Shown piece after piece: positions 43,701 through 55,388 of a stretch of DNA of 64,000 nucleotides; the first letter of the stretch is position 1, and every line of letters begins with the position of its first letter. This DNA is from Hypomesus transpacificus (Eukaryota; Chordata; Actinopteri; Osmeriformes; Osmeridae), in NCBI RefSeq assembly GCF_021917145.1, contig NC_061071.1:5289689-5353688 (forward strand), written 5' to 3'. The position numbers were made by a program, and so were the translations under genes. Below the pieces are notes generated by a model, which saw only the letters and a list, made by a program, of their open reading frames with translations, did not search any database and was not told the DNA's origin.

Positions 43701-46700
43701 CCTCAGAGTCGGGGTCCATGTCCTGCAAGGGCTGCCCTGTCTGCCTAAGCAGGTAGTTCACCCCAAGCAACTCTCCTGAACATGAACAACAATGCAATGC
43801 TAATGAGTATTAAAAAACAGATATGGAACTTACCATGATGCATAAATACTGATCATTATTTGTATTCATATTTGCCCTGAGACTTACCGGTGTACTTTCT
43901 CGGCGGGATGAAGGAGGGGACATACTTCCTTCCAAACACCTTTAGGCTGTTGCTGTTGACGGACTCCAGCACGTCCCCCGCGTACGTCAACAGCGCCATG
44001 CGCTTGGTGGTGATGGAGGCCGCTGCCCGGTTCTGGTTCCACCTGTTCAGGCCTTCCAGGAGGTACAGCTGGAAGTTGAGCAGGTTTGCACTCGTTCCTA
44101 AAAAAAAAAGAGAACGTGAACAATGATTAACAAGGCTATTTGAATATAATTTCATTATTAAGAATAATGTTTAGATGAAGATCTACACTAACCTGGAATA
44201 AACCTGTTCAGGTGGCAGTGGAAGGACTCCAAGGAGGTGGAGCCTCTTGCACACCTGTATGTGGTCAGCTGGATCCCCTCCCTGGTGGAACTGCCTGTCT
44301 CAGTGTACAGGAGTACACCTGGCACATCCTGGATGCACTTCACGTGCCTCTTCTGGGTGCGCCAGATGTGCTCCATCTTAGGCTGGTCCAGCAGCGGAAC
44401 CCCGAGCAGGTCTCTCCCCTTCTCCCCCATCAGCTCCTGCAGCAGCTGCTCAATGCGGAGGACCGTGGCGTCCACTCCACGTGTCCTCCGCCTGCAGAAC
44501 TGGGACAGCTCAGCCTTGGTGATGGCCTTGTCCACCATGTCACTGGTGATGAGGGGAACACCCTCCCTTTTGAGCTGCTCCCTCTTCACCCTGCGCAGTA
44601 GGGCTACGTCTGCTGCGTCCCACTCGAACAGGCACACAGACAGGCGGCTCATGAAGAGGGGGTACAGGGCATGGGCATCGGTGGTGCATCCCACGGCCAG
44701 CCGCCGCATAAAATGCCAGATGTCCAGCCTTATTTTCAGGTCTGGCCACCCTCCAAACCTGGCCTGAAGCTTGGTCTCCCCCTCCTCTGAGCAGCAGCCA
44801 CAGTCCACATAGAGCAGGACCGGGGGAGCTGTACCTGCCTGGGTGTACCTGTCAATGAGGCCAGAGACCATCGGGTCCAGCCCCGGTCCCTCCTGGGCAG
44901 TCAGGACACTGATGAGGACCTGGCCGATCTCATTCCCCACCGAGGTCACCCAGAATGCAGTCCCCTTTGCTGCACCAGCCAGCTTCTTTGTCATCTGAAA
45001 TGACAAAATTCACTCAGAAAACTTCATGAGAGGTTTCAAAAGAAAGTCTGTTAAATAAACACAGAAGTGTATTTATTTATTTATGTATTACTGCAGTCTA
45101 ATCAAAGGCATGGATGTGTGTGTGTATGTGTGCTTGTAAGAATACAAATCATTGAGGTTTCATGTTTTCATTGTGTTGTACATAATTTACACTATGGATT
45201 TTCTTCATTCTATTACCTTCTTGGTGGAGTCCATCTTCAAAATGGTACCAAAGGTTGACGTGATGGACGCCTTTATATGGTCCATCCGGCTGATGATGTC
45301 CCTGCCGTACACCGACAGCACCCACCGGCTGGTTGGGACATCGAGGGGCTGTGGAGGTTCCTGGCAGGTCACTGGGAAGAGGCTGGGCTGGTCAACGAAG
45401 GCCGCACACTCCCCCAAGTAGTCGGCCAGGCGGTCCAACCACTCCTCCCCATGGTTCTCCCGCAGCTGCTTCACCAGGCACGCCGGGCTATTGCCGAGGG
45501 TCCGTTCCCGCAACATGCGGATGACCCGTATGTCACAAGCATACCTTGAAGAAAAGACAGATAAGTTTCAAGAACTTGTTCAATTATGTAAGGACCTGCA
45601 GCAGGCATTATCAGAAAATGATTGTAGATTTTTAACTCACAAGCGTGTCAGGATCATCCTGAACTTCCTCCTGTGAGGCAGGTCCAGCTGGTCCAGGACA
45701 GCCTGACTGGTTGCCAGATGGGTCAGGCGACACACAGTGCACCTGAGTGTCTCCGTCACCATCAGGTAGTAGCGGTCCACGTCCAGGACCTTACGCACCC
45801 TCTTGTGCACACCATACCCCGTCAGCTGCTTCCCACAGGTTTGGCAGAATACCCTCACTTTCCACAAGTGATAGGGCATCCATACCAAGAGCCTGTGGGC
45901 AAAAAAGCGGTCCGGTGTTGGAGCCTGGTGGTATATCAGGGCAGAGGCTGGTGGCTCATACCAGAGCTTCAAGTTCAAACGCAGCTTGCCAGACTGAAAA
46001 AGCGTGGACGCAATCCACCGTTGGTCCTGAACTGGGATCGTCTCCTTCATTCTGACAGGAAGCCAGAAGTCAGGAGCAGGGCCAGGAGCAGGGCCAGGAG
46101 CAGGGCCAGGAGCAGCAAGCTCATCCTCATCATGCACATCCTGTTACAAAACAAGAGAAATAAATATATTTACAAAAACAGAATAGCCCAATCATATGAG
46201 AACATCCTCATCTTATAAAACTAAAACAGTTCCAAGAACACAACACTTACAGCAGCCATTGCAGGGCTGGTGCTGGTCTCTGAGACAACAGTGCTGAGGC
46301 TGGAAGCTGTGCTGGGCCTCACAGAGGTCGTCGCAGGGCTGGAGCGAGAAGTTGTCCTCATGGAGGCTTTGTAGGGGGTGGATGGGGGCTTTGAGAGGGG
46401 TGATTCCGTCCTCACAAAAGCCACGGCAGGGCTTGATGGTGTTCTGGGCGTCACAGAGGCCATAGGGGAACCAAAGCCAGGTGGGGTGGTCCTCACAGAG
46501 GCTGTAGGGGAACCAAAGCCAGGTGGGGTGGTCCTCACAGAGGCCATGGGTGAGCTGGCAGTGGCCTGGCTGTCTCCTGTCATGGTGGGTGGACTGGACA
46601 GAGGCTGGGAGAAGGATGGGGGGAAGCATTTGTAAAAAGTAGAAATCAATGGACTCAAATCAAGCTCTTAAGATTTAGGTTTGCTCATATTAACTTATAA

Positions 46701-46936
46701 ATATGTATTTACATATAATCATATTTACCTTTGCTTTCCTAACCACATTCACATTGGGCTTTGCAGCAGCGCCATGTGAGCCTCCAAATCGTGGTTTAGA
46801 AAACTGTGGTGACAATTAGAGCATTTATCAAAGGAATACATTGTAAACCTGAAATGCTCTTCCATTTTGCCATCATCATATGTAATCAGTGGTTGTCCAT
46901 ATTTGAAATAATATTGAAATACTCACCATGGACAAT
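40798..46936 (-). mobile_element. Dada-like DNA transposon, copy 3 (5' truncated)
   Basis: Starts gctggggaac right after gagctaa of a TGC tRNA gene and runs to exon 3 of the transposase. There the homology stops at 46936 and eroded tRNA-array sequence begins. It differs from copies 1 and 2 at scattered sites (roughly 1-2% by eye) and by several indels, so it is older than the copy 1/2 split. Confidence 0.82.
41810..46936 (-). pseudogene. Transposase copy 3, exons 4-12 open, exons 1-2 and most of exon 3 missing
   Basis: Exons: 46729-46803, 46251-46604, 45641-46140, 45217-45544, 44193-44994, 43888-44097, 43282-43775, 42964-43068, 41810-42874. They keep frame and the DDE motifs. Exon 5 is 42 bp (one 14-aa repeat) shorter than in copies 1 and 2. 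Only 10 bp of exon 3 remain and the promoter is gone, so it is probably not expressed from its own start. Confidence 0.8.
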
Positions 46937-47245
46937 TTACTACCATTTGAGCTAATCCCACACCTTACATATGAGAAAGTTCCTTGGAAGAATGAAAAAC
47001 TCCTCAGTCTTGAGTCACACTCTACAATCTGGTTGGACTGCTTACTTGACATCAATTTGAATCTCACAGAGAATGCGGGTATCAATTCCGCTGCATATGA
47101 CAGGCAAAGGAATCGCTGCAGCATTTGAGCTAACTCGCGCTTCCATTGCTCCTACCTGGGAGAGTTGAATCGTCCCACACTTTGGAGCTGCTTTTCTGAA
47201 ACACGTGCAAAGTTTTGTTAAACGCAGCTCCATTTCTCAATGTAA
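46937..47245 (-). repeat. Eroded edge monomer of the tRNA-Ala array
   Basis: Starts inside the 5' part of an AGC tRNA and continues through the decayed fourth tRNA (47068-47140) toward the CGC gene region. It carries many more substitutions than any other monomer and then ends in unique sequence. This looks like the true right boundary of the array. Confidence 0.85.
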
Positions 47246-49499
47246 AAGTTCTACACAGTACAATCTTCTGTGGATTTGTTCATGTGGGTCCACCAGCTAG
47301 TAGCCAGTTGGTCCATCTTAACAATTGCTACTCTGAGGTTTCTCCAGAACCTTGACCCTGATCCCATGCTGAGCTCCAGGGTGGGGTTGCAGAAGTGGCC
47401 CTGGGGACTTCGCTAGTTGACAAGTGTGTCATTGTTCTGACAGTTGGTACTGTTGAAGAGGTTCTGTCTTTCTGACCCACCTCCAGAACTACCCTGCTCT
47501 TGTCTAGACCCCAGCATCTCAAATACCATTTCTGCTGAGTCTGGGACCACAACCAGCTCATCACTCATGGTTACACACACACACGTGCAGAGACCCATTC
47601 AGAATGATGTGAAGGTAAACCCAGAAAGATAGACAAAGAGGGAGAGGAACTTAGAAAGAAAGATAAAGAGGGAAACATAGACAGAGCGAAATAAAGGAAG
47701 TTCGAGAGAGAATGAGAGACAGTAGCTGTCGTGGCTCACTTATGTTGGTAAATGAGTTTGTACAGAGGACAAGGATGGGGCTCCTGCCTCGTGTGACTTG
47801 TGCATCTCCCAGAGGGCCTCACTTTAATGACAGGGACCCAAAGGGCGTTAACAGGTTCCCCACGCCCTCTGGAACCTTTGACCAGGTTAATGCCCGCGGT
47901 GGAGGACTCTAGAGGTGAGGGGACTTCCAGACTGCATCATAAACACTACCCCGGTCACTGCTACTACCTGACCTCTGGCAACCCCTAAAACAGAGACATT
48001 TGAGGGAGATCAGGGGGCCAGGAATTGTAGTGATACACAGACGCCACTTACCTGTTGCCGGTTCTGGATGAGGCAACAAGGACAGCTACAGTGGGAAGAG
48101 TAAGAGTAGAAGATGAGGAAGCAGGAAGTGGGGGAGGAGGAGAAGATCGAGAGCAAGTCTTCCTGTTTTTTACTCCCTGACACATCACTGTGGTAACAGC
48201 AGTCATCAACTGATTCACACATACACAAACACACGCACACTCTTTTTGGTTAGTCCTGTGAGCTCAGTCCAGTGTCTTACACTGACAAGTAAGAAACACA
48301 CACGCACTGTGGATTTTCTCCAAGCCCCTGTGGTTGCACTTCTGCTTACCACTGCCAATACAATGTTTTTTCTCTTTTGGTAGACACACTCTCTAGCTCC
48401 ATTTTCTGTACATACACATTTACACACACACGTGCACGCACACACACACACACTTACACAACTTTAATCTCTCTCCTTGTCCTCAACTCACCCTATTCAT
48501 CAGTCCCTTATAGTTTCCACACAATTACTATAAGGTGACTAACTGGCCTCCAAGCCGGGTTTGCTTCAAGCTTGAATGTACAGCAGAACACACACACACT
48601 CTCACATGCAAGCACATGTACACACACAACCATGTATTATTCCCAGTCTGTGGTTGCCATTAAGCGAGGAGAAAGGTATATGTGTGAGAGCAAGATAAAA
48701 CATTGAGAAGCCACACCCAGGATTGGGTCCTTCAGTTTGTACAGGAGATTAACTGAGAGTCCTCCAGTACAGGGAAACACGATGACCCAGTTCACTTTTG
48801 ACGGTCACATGACTGACTGACATTATGAATTATAGTTAAATAGTATTTAAATAACATTGTAATACTATTTAAATTGAAATTGCAGAAATTACAACTAGTA
48901 TTATCTCAGCTGTATTACAAGTAGTGTGTTTTTGCCACATCGACTCACATTGTAAACACCCTATCACTGGCTAAATATTATTCTCATCTATCAACAATAT
49001 TAGTCGTTTCTGTAGACACTGTCAAATTTGGCACTATTGAAGTTTATACCTGCTTTTGCTGATTGACTTGATTTTCACACTAGCTAGCCTGTTGCCTTGC
49101 AGTAACTATATGTCTGGAAGGTTAAATGCCTCAAGATCATTATTACATTATAGTTATTTTATCATCGTTGTATCATTATCATGATCAGTATCACTATAGA
49201 TTACATGACACAATATATTGCAGTAAAAAATAATATTGTTATTGGCAAAGGTTGAAAATATAAGTCCACTGCACAGTCCACAACTACTCTGAATAGTATG
49301 AATGAGGCTGCATTGAGAGGTTTGAACCTTGATTCCCTTTCTCCCACAGTTCTTTCCCCCCCTCTCTTCTAAATTAAATGCACAAAATCAATGCCATGAA
49401 GACACACACTTACGGCCCCGCCAAGTCCTCCTGGAATAAACAAGCCACTGATTTAAAACTGTTAGTCATATGTTAGATTTTTATTTTACTACAACAACT
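47246..49499. other. Gene-poor host sequence with CA repeats
   Basis: Several short CA microsatellites occur (47576-47584, 48425-48455, 48586-48640). Two minus-strand stretches could be exons: an open segment at 47413-47598, and a GT-AG-bounded stretch around 48052-48190 that stays open into 47993 in one frame. I recognise no protein family, and either could be chance. Confidence 0.4.
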
Positions 49500-50547
49500 T
49501 ACTCAACCTAACATCAGCAAGACCAAGGAGATGATTGTGGACTATAGGAGACGGCAGGAGGAGGAGCATGCACCCCTACTCATCAATGGATCGGAAGTGG
49601 AGAAGGTCAGCTGTTTCAAGTTCCTCGGGGTGAACATCAGCAATGACCTCACCTGGTCTGTTCACACGGACAAGGTGGTCAAAGCGGCCCGTAAGTGCCT
49701 CTTCTTCCTGAGGAGACTGAAGAAGTTTGGTATGGACTCATCCTCACTAACTTTTACAGATGCACTATCGAGAGCATTCTGACTGGTTGTATCACAGTGT
49801 GGTATGGGAGCTGCAGACACAGGGACCGCAAGGCCCTACGAAGTGTGGTCCGTTCTGCTGAGTTCATCATCGGCAGGAAGCTCCCAGCCCTACAGGACAC
49901 CTACCATACACGTTGCCTAAGGAAAGCCGGCAGGATTCTAAGAGACCCACCAATGCTTCAGTCTCTTTACCCCGTTGCCTTCTGGCAGGCGTTACCACAG
50001 CATCCGGTTGCGCACACGCAGACTGGACAACAGTTTCTACCCAAGGGCCATCAGGCTTCTGAATGGACACTGATATGGACATTGATTTACTGCACACTAG
50101 TCACTTATACTCTGTCACTTTCAGCTACTGGTTGCATTATCAGTAACATTGCACTACTGTACCTCACTGTACCTCGCCACCAGGCCCCTGTATGGTCATT
50201 GACTTAGTCACTGATCTGCAATTGCACTATTGTACTTTACTCCACTTAGGCTAGAATAGGTTATAGGGTTGAAACAGGTTTTATGTGCATTTAGGGTTAG
50301 TATAGTGTACTATTTATTGTTATCTGTAATTTAGGAAGTTTTAGTATTAGGGTTAGTTTAGTCGATTATTTATTGCTATCTGTATATTTAGGAATTTTCA
50401 CTTATTTAAGCTCAGCTTAGATGTAAATTTTGTTCCGTGTACTTATATGTTGTTATGCCAGGTGCTTGCGTTGTCTTGTCTTAAGAATTTCAGTGCCCAG
50501 TCTAACCTTGTGTTGTTCTGTGTACCTGACAAATAAAAGACTTGAAC
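49500..50547 (+). mobile_element. LINE 3' end, L2/CR1-like group
   Basis: Encodes the C-terminal part of a reverse transcriptase ORF (SKTKEMIVDYRR, FKFLGVNISNDLTW, FYRCTIESILTGCITVWYG, RSAEFIIGRKLPALQD), then a 3' UTR ending near aataaaagacttgaac. The frame changes around 49740, so the copy is dead. It is 5' truncated, as is usual for LINEs. The clade is assigned from memory of fish elements. Confidence 0.8.
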
Positions 50548-50675
50548 ATGTTAAGGTTTTCTAATTACTATCTTTCAAGTGTTTGTGTCAGCCACTGTCA
50601 GTGAGTGTAGTATATGTTATTGATGAGCCTCAAAGCATCAAATATGACAGAAAATTCCCATTATCTCCAGAACTG

Positions 50676-53526
50676 CTACTGGTGCTCAAGAGGAGAGCTA
50701 GGACCCAGACATGAGCAGGGGCGGCAGGACAAAGGTGTGTGTGGGGGTCGCTGCCTACGTTTGGAGGGCAGGGAGAAACGTAGCTGCTTCCAGAAGGGGG
50801 AGGAGAGTGGGCTGGAAGAGGAGCCACGCCACGTGACCGTGTGGCCAGCCTGGGCTAGCAGATGCACTGCTTCTGGGAGATGGGCCTGGTCCTGGTCAGT
50901 GTGGCTGTCTGAATGTGGAGCTTCTGTCTGGATCAGGATCAGTTGGGTCTGATACTCCACCAGAGTTGCATCTAGACCACTCAGGAGCCCATGATGAACC
51001 TTGCTGCTGTTGTCCTGGTTGTGACCCTGGCCCTGGTCCTGGTTCTGGCCTTGGTTCAGAGAGCAGGGGACCAGAACCAGCCTGCGACTTTGTTCTATGC
51101 AGTCCAGAACTGCCTTGGCCACAGCTGAAATACACAAACACACACGTTAATTTCACCCACAGCCGGCCAGCCAATCTGAGACACAACCAGCCAGCCTAAT
51201 AGACAGAGACACAGTCAGACATTGATTGATAGATAGGCCGAGGTAGACAGACAGGTGTGGTGTCTCACCTTGCCCAGGCAGGACATCTCGGTGGTAAAGA
51301 CAGAGGCTGTATCCCAGCTCCTCTTCTAGCACAGCCTCCAGCATCCTCTGGTCTTGTGCAGTAAGCCCCAATCCTCTGGGGCCCTCAAAAGGCATTATGT
51401 AGGCATCGTAGCTCTTTCCATCTGAGTAAAGAGGGTGAGGTACACACATGGACTACCTTCAAGGGTCCCCCGATCTCAGGGGTTGTACTGGAGAGCTAGA
51501 ACTAGGTGTGTCAAAACCCGACCATTCAAAAACAGAAGGCTTGGTGACAACCTGTCCAGGCACTTGTCAGACCACTTCCTGTCAGTTCCCCCCTTCCACA
51601 CAAACAAACACATACACACACACCTGAGGTCCTTCCATGGAAACCCAGCCTGTCCCGTACAAACAGAACGATCTCCACCCTCAGTGTCACGTATATGACT
51701 ATCGACATGACGACCACAACCACCAAGAGCACTGGAAGACCAACGACCAGGATGTACAAGGGTGGGGGGGCTATGAGAGCAGTAAGGACAGGCACCATGG
51801 AAACAGTCTGTTAGAGAGGTTCACAAGTTATCCATTTACTTAGCTGGTTACAGTAACAAGTCCTTATTTGAATTAATGTAGATCTTTATAACACAAGTAG
51901 AACATGATTGAACAGCAATTTAGGTTGCTAGCGAAGATTAATGTCTGGGTTAAAAAAAGCTAATCAGTTAATTGAATAATCAGTCAATTTACTAGACAAT
52001 TACTGTAGCTAGATTGTTAGTTTTTTGGTTAGTTATGGAATGAGTCTGTTACTTAGTTAGGTGTACCCTTGAGTATCAGGCTGATCGATGCTAGATCCTT
52101 TCCCCCGGTGGTAGTGAGAATACAGGTGTAGTTGAAGACCAGGGCATCCTCAGATACTTCCCTGATGGTCAAGGTTGCCGAACCATTCTGCCTGGGGGAG
52201 GTGGAGGGTGTCATAGTTGTACTATCAAGGGCCAGCTAAATGTGTGTTCAGAGAACCTGTGTGTGTGTGTTTCTGTGTGTCTGCATGGGTATGTGTGCTA
52301 AGGACTGCCTGTCTGTAAGCTCACTCCTTGTAGAAGATAGGGAGCATCTCGTTCTCGTCCAGAAAGGTCATTGTCGTGTTCATTGTCTTCATCCAATACA
52401 CCTCACTATCCAAGTCCGTGTTTATGCTACTATTACAGACAATCTCTGTATGGGAGCCTGGGGATAAAACACACATATGCATTGCCACTCACGCGCACAC
52501 ATCAATTCACTCTAATAAACGTACAGAACCTTACTGAATGGTAGCAGCTCGAATCGAGTGGATTCGAATACTCGCCTTTTTAGTTTTTCATTGCGCAAAG
52601 CTAGTAACTAGCACCTGGTACTTTTTTTGGAAGCCCTCTGTTGAGGTTTCAAGGGAGCTGAAGCAATAACAAAAGGTGACGTGAAAACACTGTTTTCACT
52701 GATTGGTCAGAGAGAATCGCGACATGGGACATATTGCACAGAAACAGCCAAGCTACTATTAGGCTATAGCATGTAATAGTGACCGCTGTCTATAATAGCG
52801 GCCATAATTTTATTTTGCCACTGGACTACTCGATTAGAGGTAAACCCGCAAAATGCAGTTGTCAATTGAGGAGGTGTGGAAGATCCTGTGGTTGTGGATG
52901 CAGCCAGAGTGGCATGTGTTGAAGACAACGTTTTGCAGCATTGTTATGACCAGTTACAGTAAATGTGTAGCCTGCTATACGCAGTGTAAAACAAATCTAG
53001 CGAGTAGAGTAAAGTTGAGCTGGTATCATACACTGGAAAACTACAACAAATGCTTTCCAGACAGACCTTCCGTAGTCTATGCAAGAGAAACATACCAAGT
53101 GTCACTTCTATGACTTCACCATTTTGTGGAGTGAGGATCTTTGGCTGCATGTTCCCTGTAAACACACACACACACACTCATAAACACACACATGCACCAA
53201 CAGACTCACACACAAATACTTTTGGTTTAGTCTGGGAGTTCCCATAAACAGTACTCCACAAAACTTCCCAGGAACATGACAGGAGATGAGTAAAAGTGTA
53301 AGTGGGTGTTCCCAGTGGGGTTTTCCCAAACATGAACCCAAACCCAAGGGGATTCTCTCAGTACTGGGTGACCAGAAACAACTGGCTGAAACAGAATCAG
53401 GGTAAGCACTGAAGATGATGGAAAGAGGCATTCAATTAAACAGTGAAAAAACTTCAGACCCTCCAACTGTAGCCTACCTGAGACTTCTAGGAAGAGCAGA
53501 AGGAGGAGGAGGTAAAAGGAGTCCAT
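50676..53526 (-). CDS. Single-Ig interleukin-1 receptor family protein with TIR domain (SIGIRR-like architecture), 371 aa
   Basis: Seven coding exons with consistent phases: 53478-53526 (signal peptide MDSFYLLLLLLFLEVSG), 53096-53155, 52325-52457 and 52067-52191 (one Ig domain: PKILTPQNGEVIEVTLG, EIVCNSS, VYWMKT, NYTCILT), 51624-51770 (TM about 128-150, then LRVEIVLFVRD), 51269-51421 (TIR boxes 1 and 2: DGKSYDAYI, GYSLCLYHRDVLPG), 50676-51124 (EQSRRLVLV and box 3 FWKQLRFSLP). One Ig, one TM and one TIR recall SIGIRR, a negative regulator of IL-1/TLR signalling. However, the Ser in QSRRL is kept, the residue where IL1R1 has Tyr is Phe, and the long SIGIRR tail is absent. It could instead be a fish-specific family member. 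The ATG at 53526 places the signal peptide correctly. Family call strong; orthology open. Confidence 0.82.
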
Positions 53527-54694
53527 TTTCAATCTCCTCTTCAATTGAAAATAAACTGGCACTCACAAGGATGCCCTTGTGGTGTGCTCTGAGAGATCTC
53601 ACCAAGTAGCCTGGAAATGTTTCTACAACTATTATCTATAATGAACAATACATAATGATTTAATAGCTATTGGGTTGGTCACTAATTAGAATAAGTAGGC
53701 AATACAATAATGTAGACATGTAGAGGCTGAATTAGTATAAATTATTTGAATTGACGTAAAAATACAAACCTTGTAAAAATTAGGCCTACTTACAAAGTCA
53801 CACCATCATTGGAACGCCACTATTCAAACAACCAGTTTGAGTTCTCTGTCTTTAGTGCTGTCTTGAAGACAGACTACATAGGCAATAGTTACATGTTCGG
53901 TGTTAAAAAAAAGAGAAGTACAATGTCGATGGATCTTTGCTGACATCCGTGTCCTGTCACATTGGTTGGTGGTGGGTGACAATCTGGTACCATCTTGTGT
54001 TGCTAATAGGCACACATTACTACTCCAACTCATATCGACAATATTGTGACCTGAATTTACAGGACAGAAAGAGTGGAGACAGATGTTTTACTGTAAAGAA
54101 AACTGTATTTTCGCCGTGCTGGAGTTCAGTTCCAAACTATATATTGTAGCCAATTATGGCTTGGTGTCTGGCTGAGATATTACAATTTAATTTGGCTGCC
54201 GACGCCTATAGGCCCTATTTTTATAATTATCATTATAGTTATTATTGATCATATAGTATTTTTATGGAGTCTTTCAAGGGGCTCCTGCCAGCTGGGGACC
54301 CCAGGCGGTTGCATACTTTGCCTAATGGGTAATGCCATGTAATTAGTTTGTAAAAAATGATTGAATAAATCACAGGTTATTGATTTAAATGTTGATCTTA
54401 ATGTTGATTTATCTGTTTGATTTATTTGTTGTCACCAGTACTCAGATCTGCAAAGTTCATCCCGCCAGATCAGAATCACCAACTCTCAGTTATTCTGAGT
54501 GACTCTTCAGGGGAACGCTCTATCAACTTCAATGATGAAGGTTTACCAAAGTGTGAGATCAGTTGATTGGGAGATCAAATGTGAGATACAAAACATTTTG
54601 ATTAATGTGAAAGTATTTGACTTTAAACTGTAAAACATTTAAACTTTTGTTTAACTCATTAAAGTAATGTACTTCACAACCTCCCTACTAACAG
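53527..54694. other. Intergenic host sequence
   Basis: AT-rich with no convincing gene, RNA or repeat. Around 54285-54340 a ggggctcctgccagctgggg-like stretch resembles dispersed fish repeats; not assigned. Confidence 0.4.
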
Positions 54695-55001
54695 TAAAGC
54701 AGAAGACATTCTTTGTGACTCCTGCTTTGATGTTTTGGACATTGAGAAGAGAGCTGTTAAGACCTGTCAGACCTGCAATAGCTCATTCTGTGAGAAGCAC
54801 ATCAGGAAGCTCTACACTGATGCACGGTTTCAGACACACCAGTTAACGGATGCGCCAGGAGGACTGAAATACTGCCAGGATCATCTCAAGCCCCTTGAGG
54901 TGTTCTGCTCGACTGAGCAGAGGTTCATCTGCAGTCAATGTTCAGTGACAAAGCACAAAGGACATAACATTCATCATCAGAAACAACAAGCTGGAGCAAA
55001 G
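54695..55001 (+). pseudogene. TRIM-family B-box exon (isolated)
   Basis: A 307-nt exon bounded by taacag and aag/gtagcc. It encodes two B-box zinc-binding units: B-box 1 from CDSCFD to FCEKH, and B-box 2 CQDHLKPLEVFCSTEQRF then ICSQCSVTKHKGH. Fish carry many TRIM/finTRIM genes of this kind, usually RING, B-boxes, coiled coil and often B30.2. No RING exon is seen upstream and no coiled coil downstream. The exon itself is open, but its neighbourhood (next feature) is degraded, so I treat it as a gene fragment. A functional but mis-assembled gene is the alternative. Confidence 0.7.
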
Positions 55002-55270
55002 GTAGCCGTTTTTGCTGTTTATGCTTTATAAGGAAATATAGATAACAGTATACAATACTAAAATCTTCAATGCAAAATAAACAATTGTTATTCAAACTTT
55101 CTTGTAACGCAACTTTCGTTGCGTTAATGGTGGATGTCTGGCCTCTAAAGACTCCTTCCCAATTCCAAAGTGTATTTTCATTCACTTTCATCACTTTAAG
55201 GATTAGTTAGGAAGTCATCCAAATCCTATAAAATAACTAAGTGTAATGTAATGTTTTCTTTTTTCCAAAG

Positions 55271-55388
55271 CAGTGCTGCCCCCTCCTGGTGAGATCAGCT
55301 TCCGATCAGTGAAGCCAGACTGTGATTCTGAGATGGGGACCTCCTGAGGGTCTGGAGGGACCAGGGAAGTTCAGAGTGACCTGGGAGT
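55271..55388 (+). pseudogene. FN3-like domain remnant, frameshifted
   Basis: Reads PPPGEISFRSVKPD, then after a 1-2 base frame change RWGPPEGLEGPGKFRVTW, followed by a stop. It resembles the FN3-like repeat found in fish immune proteins next to B-box or B30.2 domains. The frameshift and stop indicate decay of the same gene fragment as the B-box exon. Confidence 0.6.

Noticed and set aside
47413-47598. Minus-strand 61-codon frame (SDELVVVPDSAEMVFEML) as part of the IL-1R-like gene
   Set aside because: It lies about 3 kb beyond a clear stop codon of that gene, with a LINE between, and matches no family I know.
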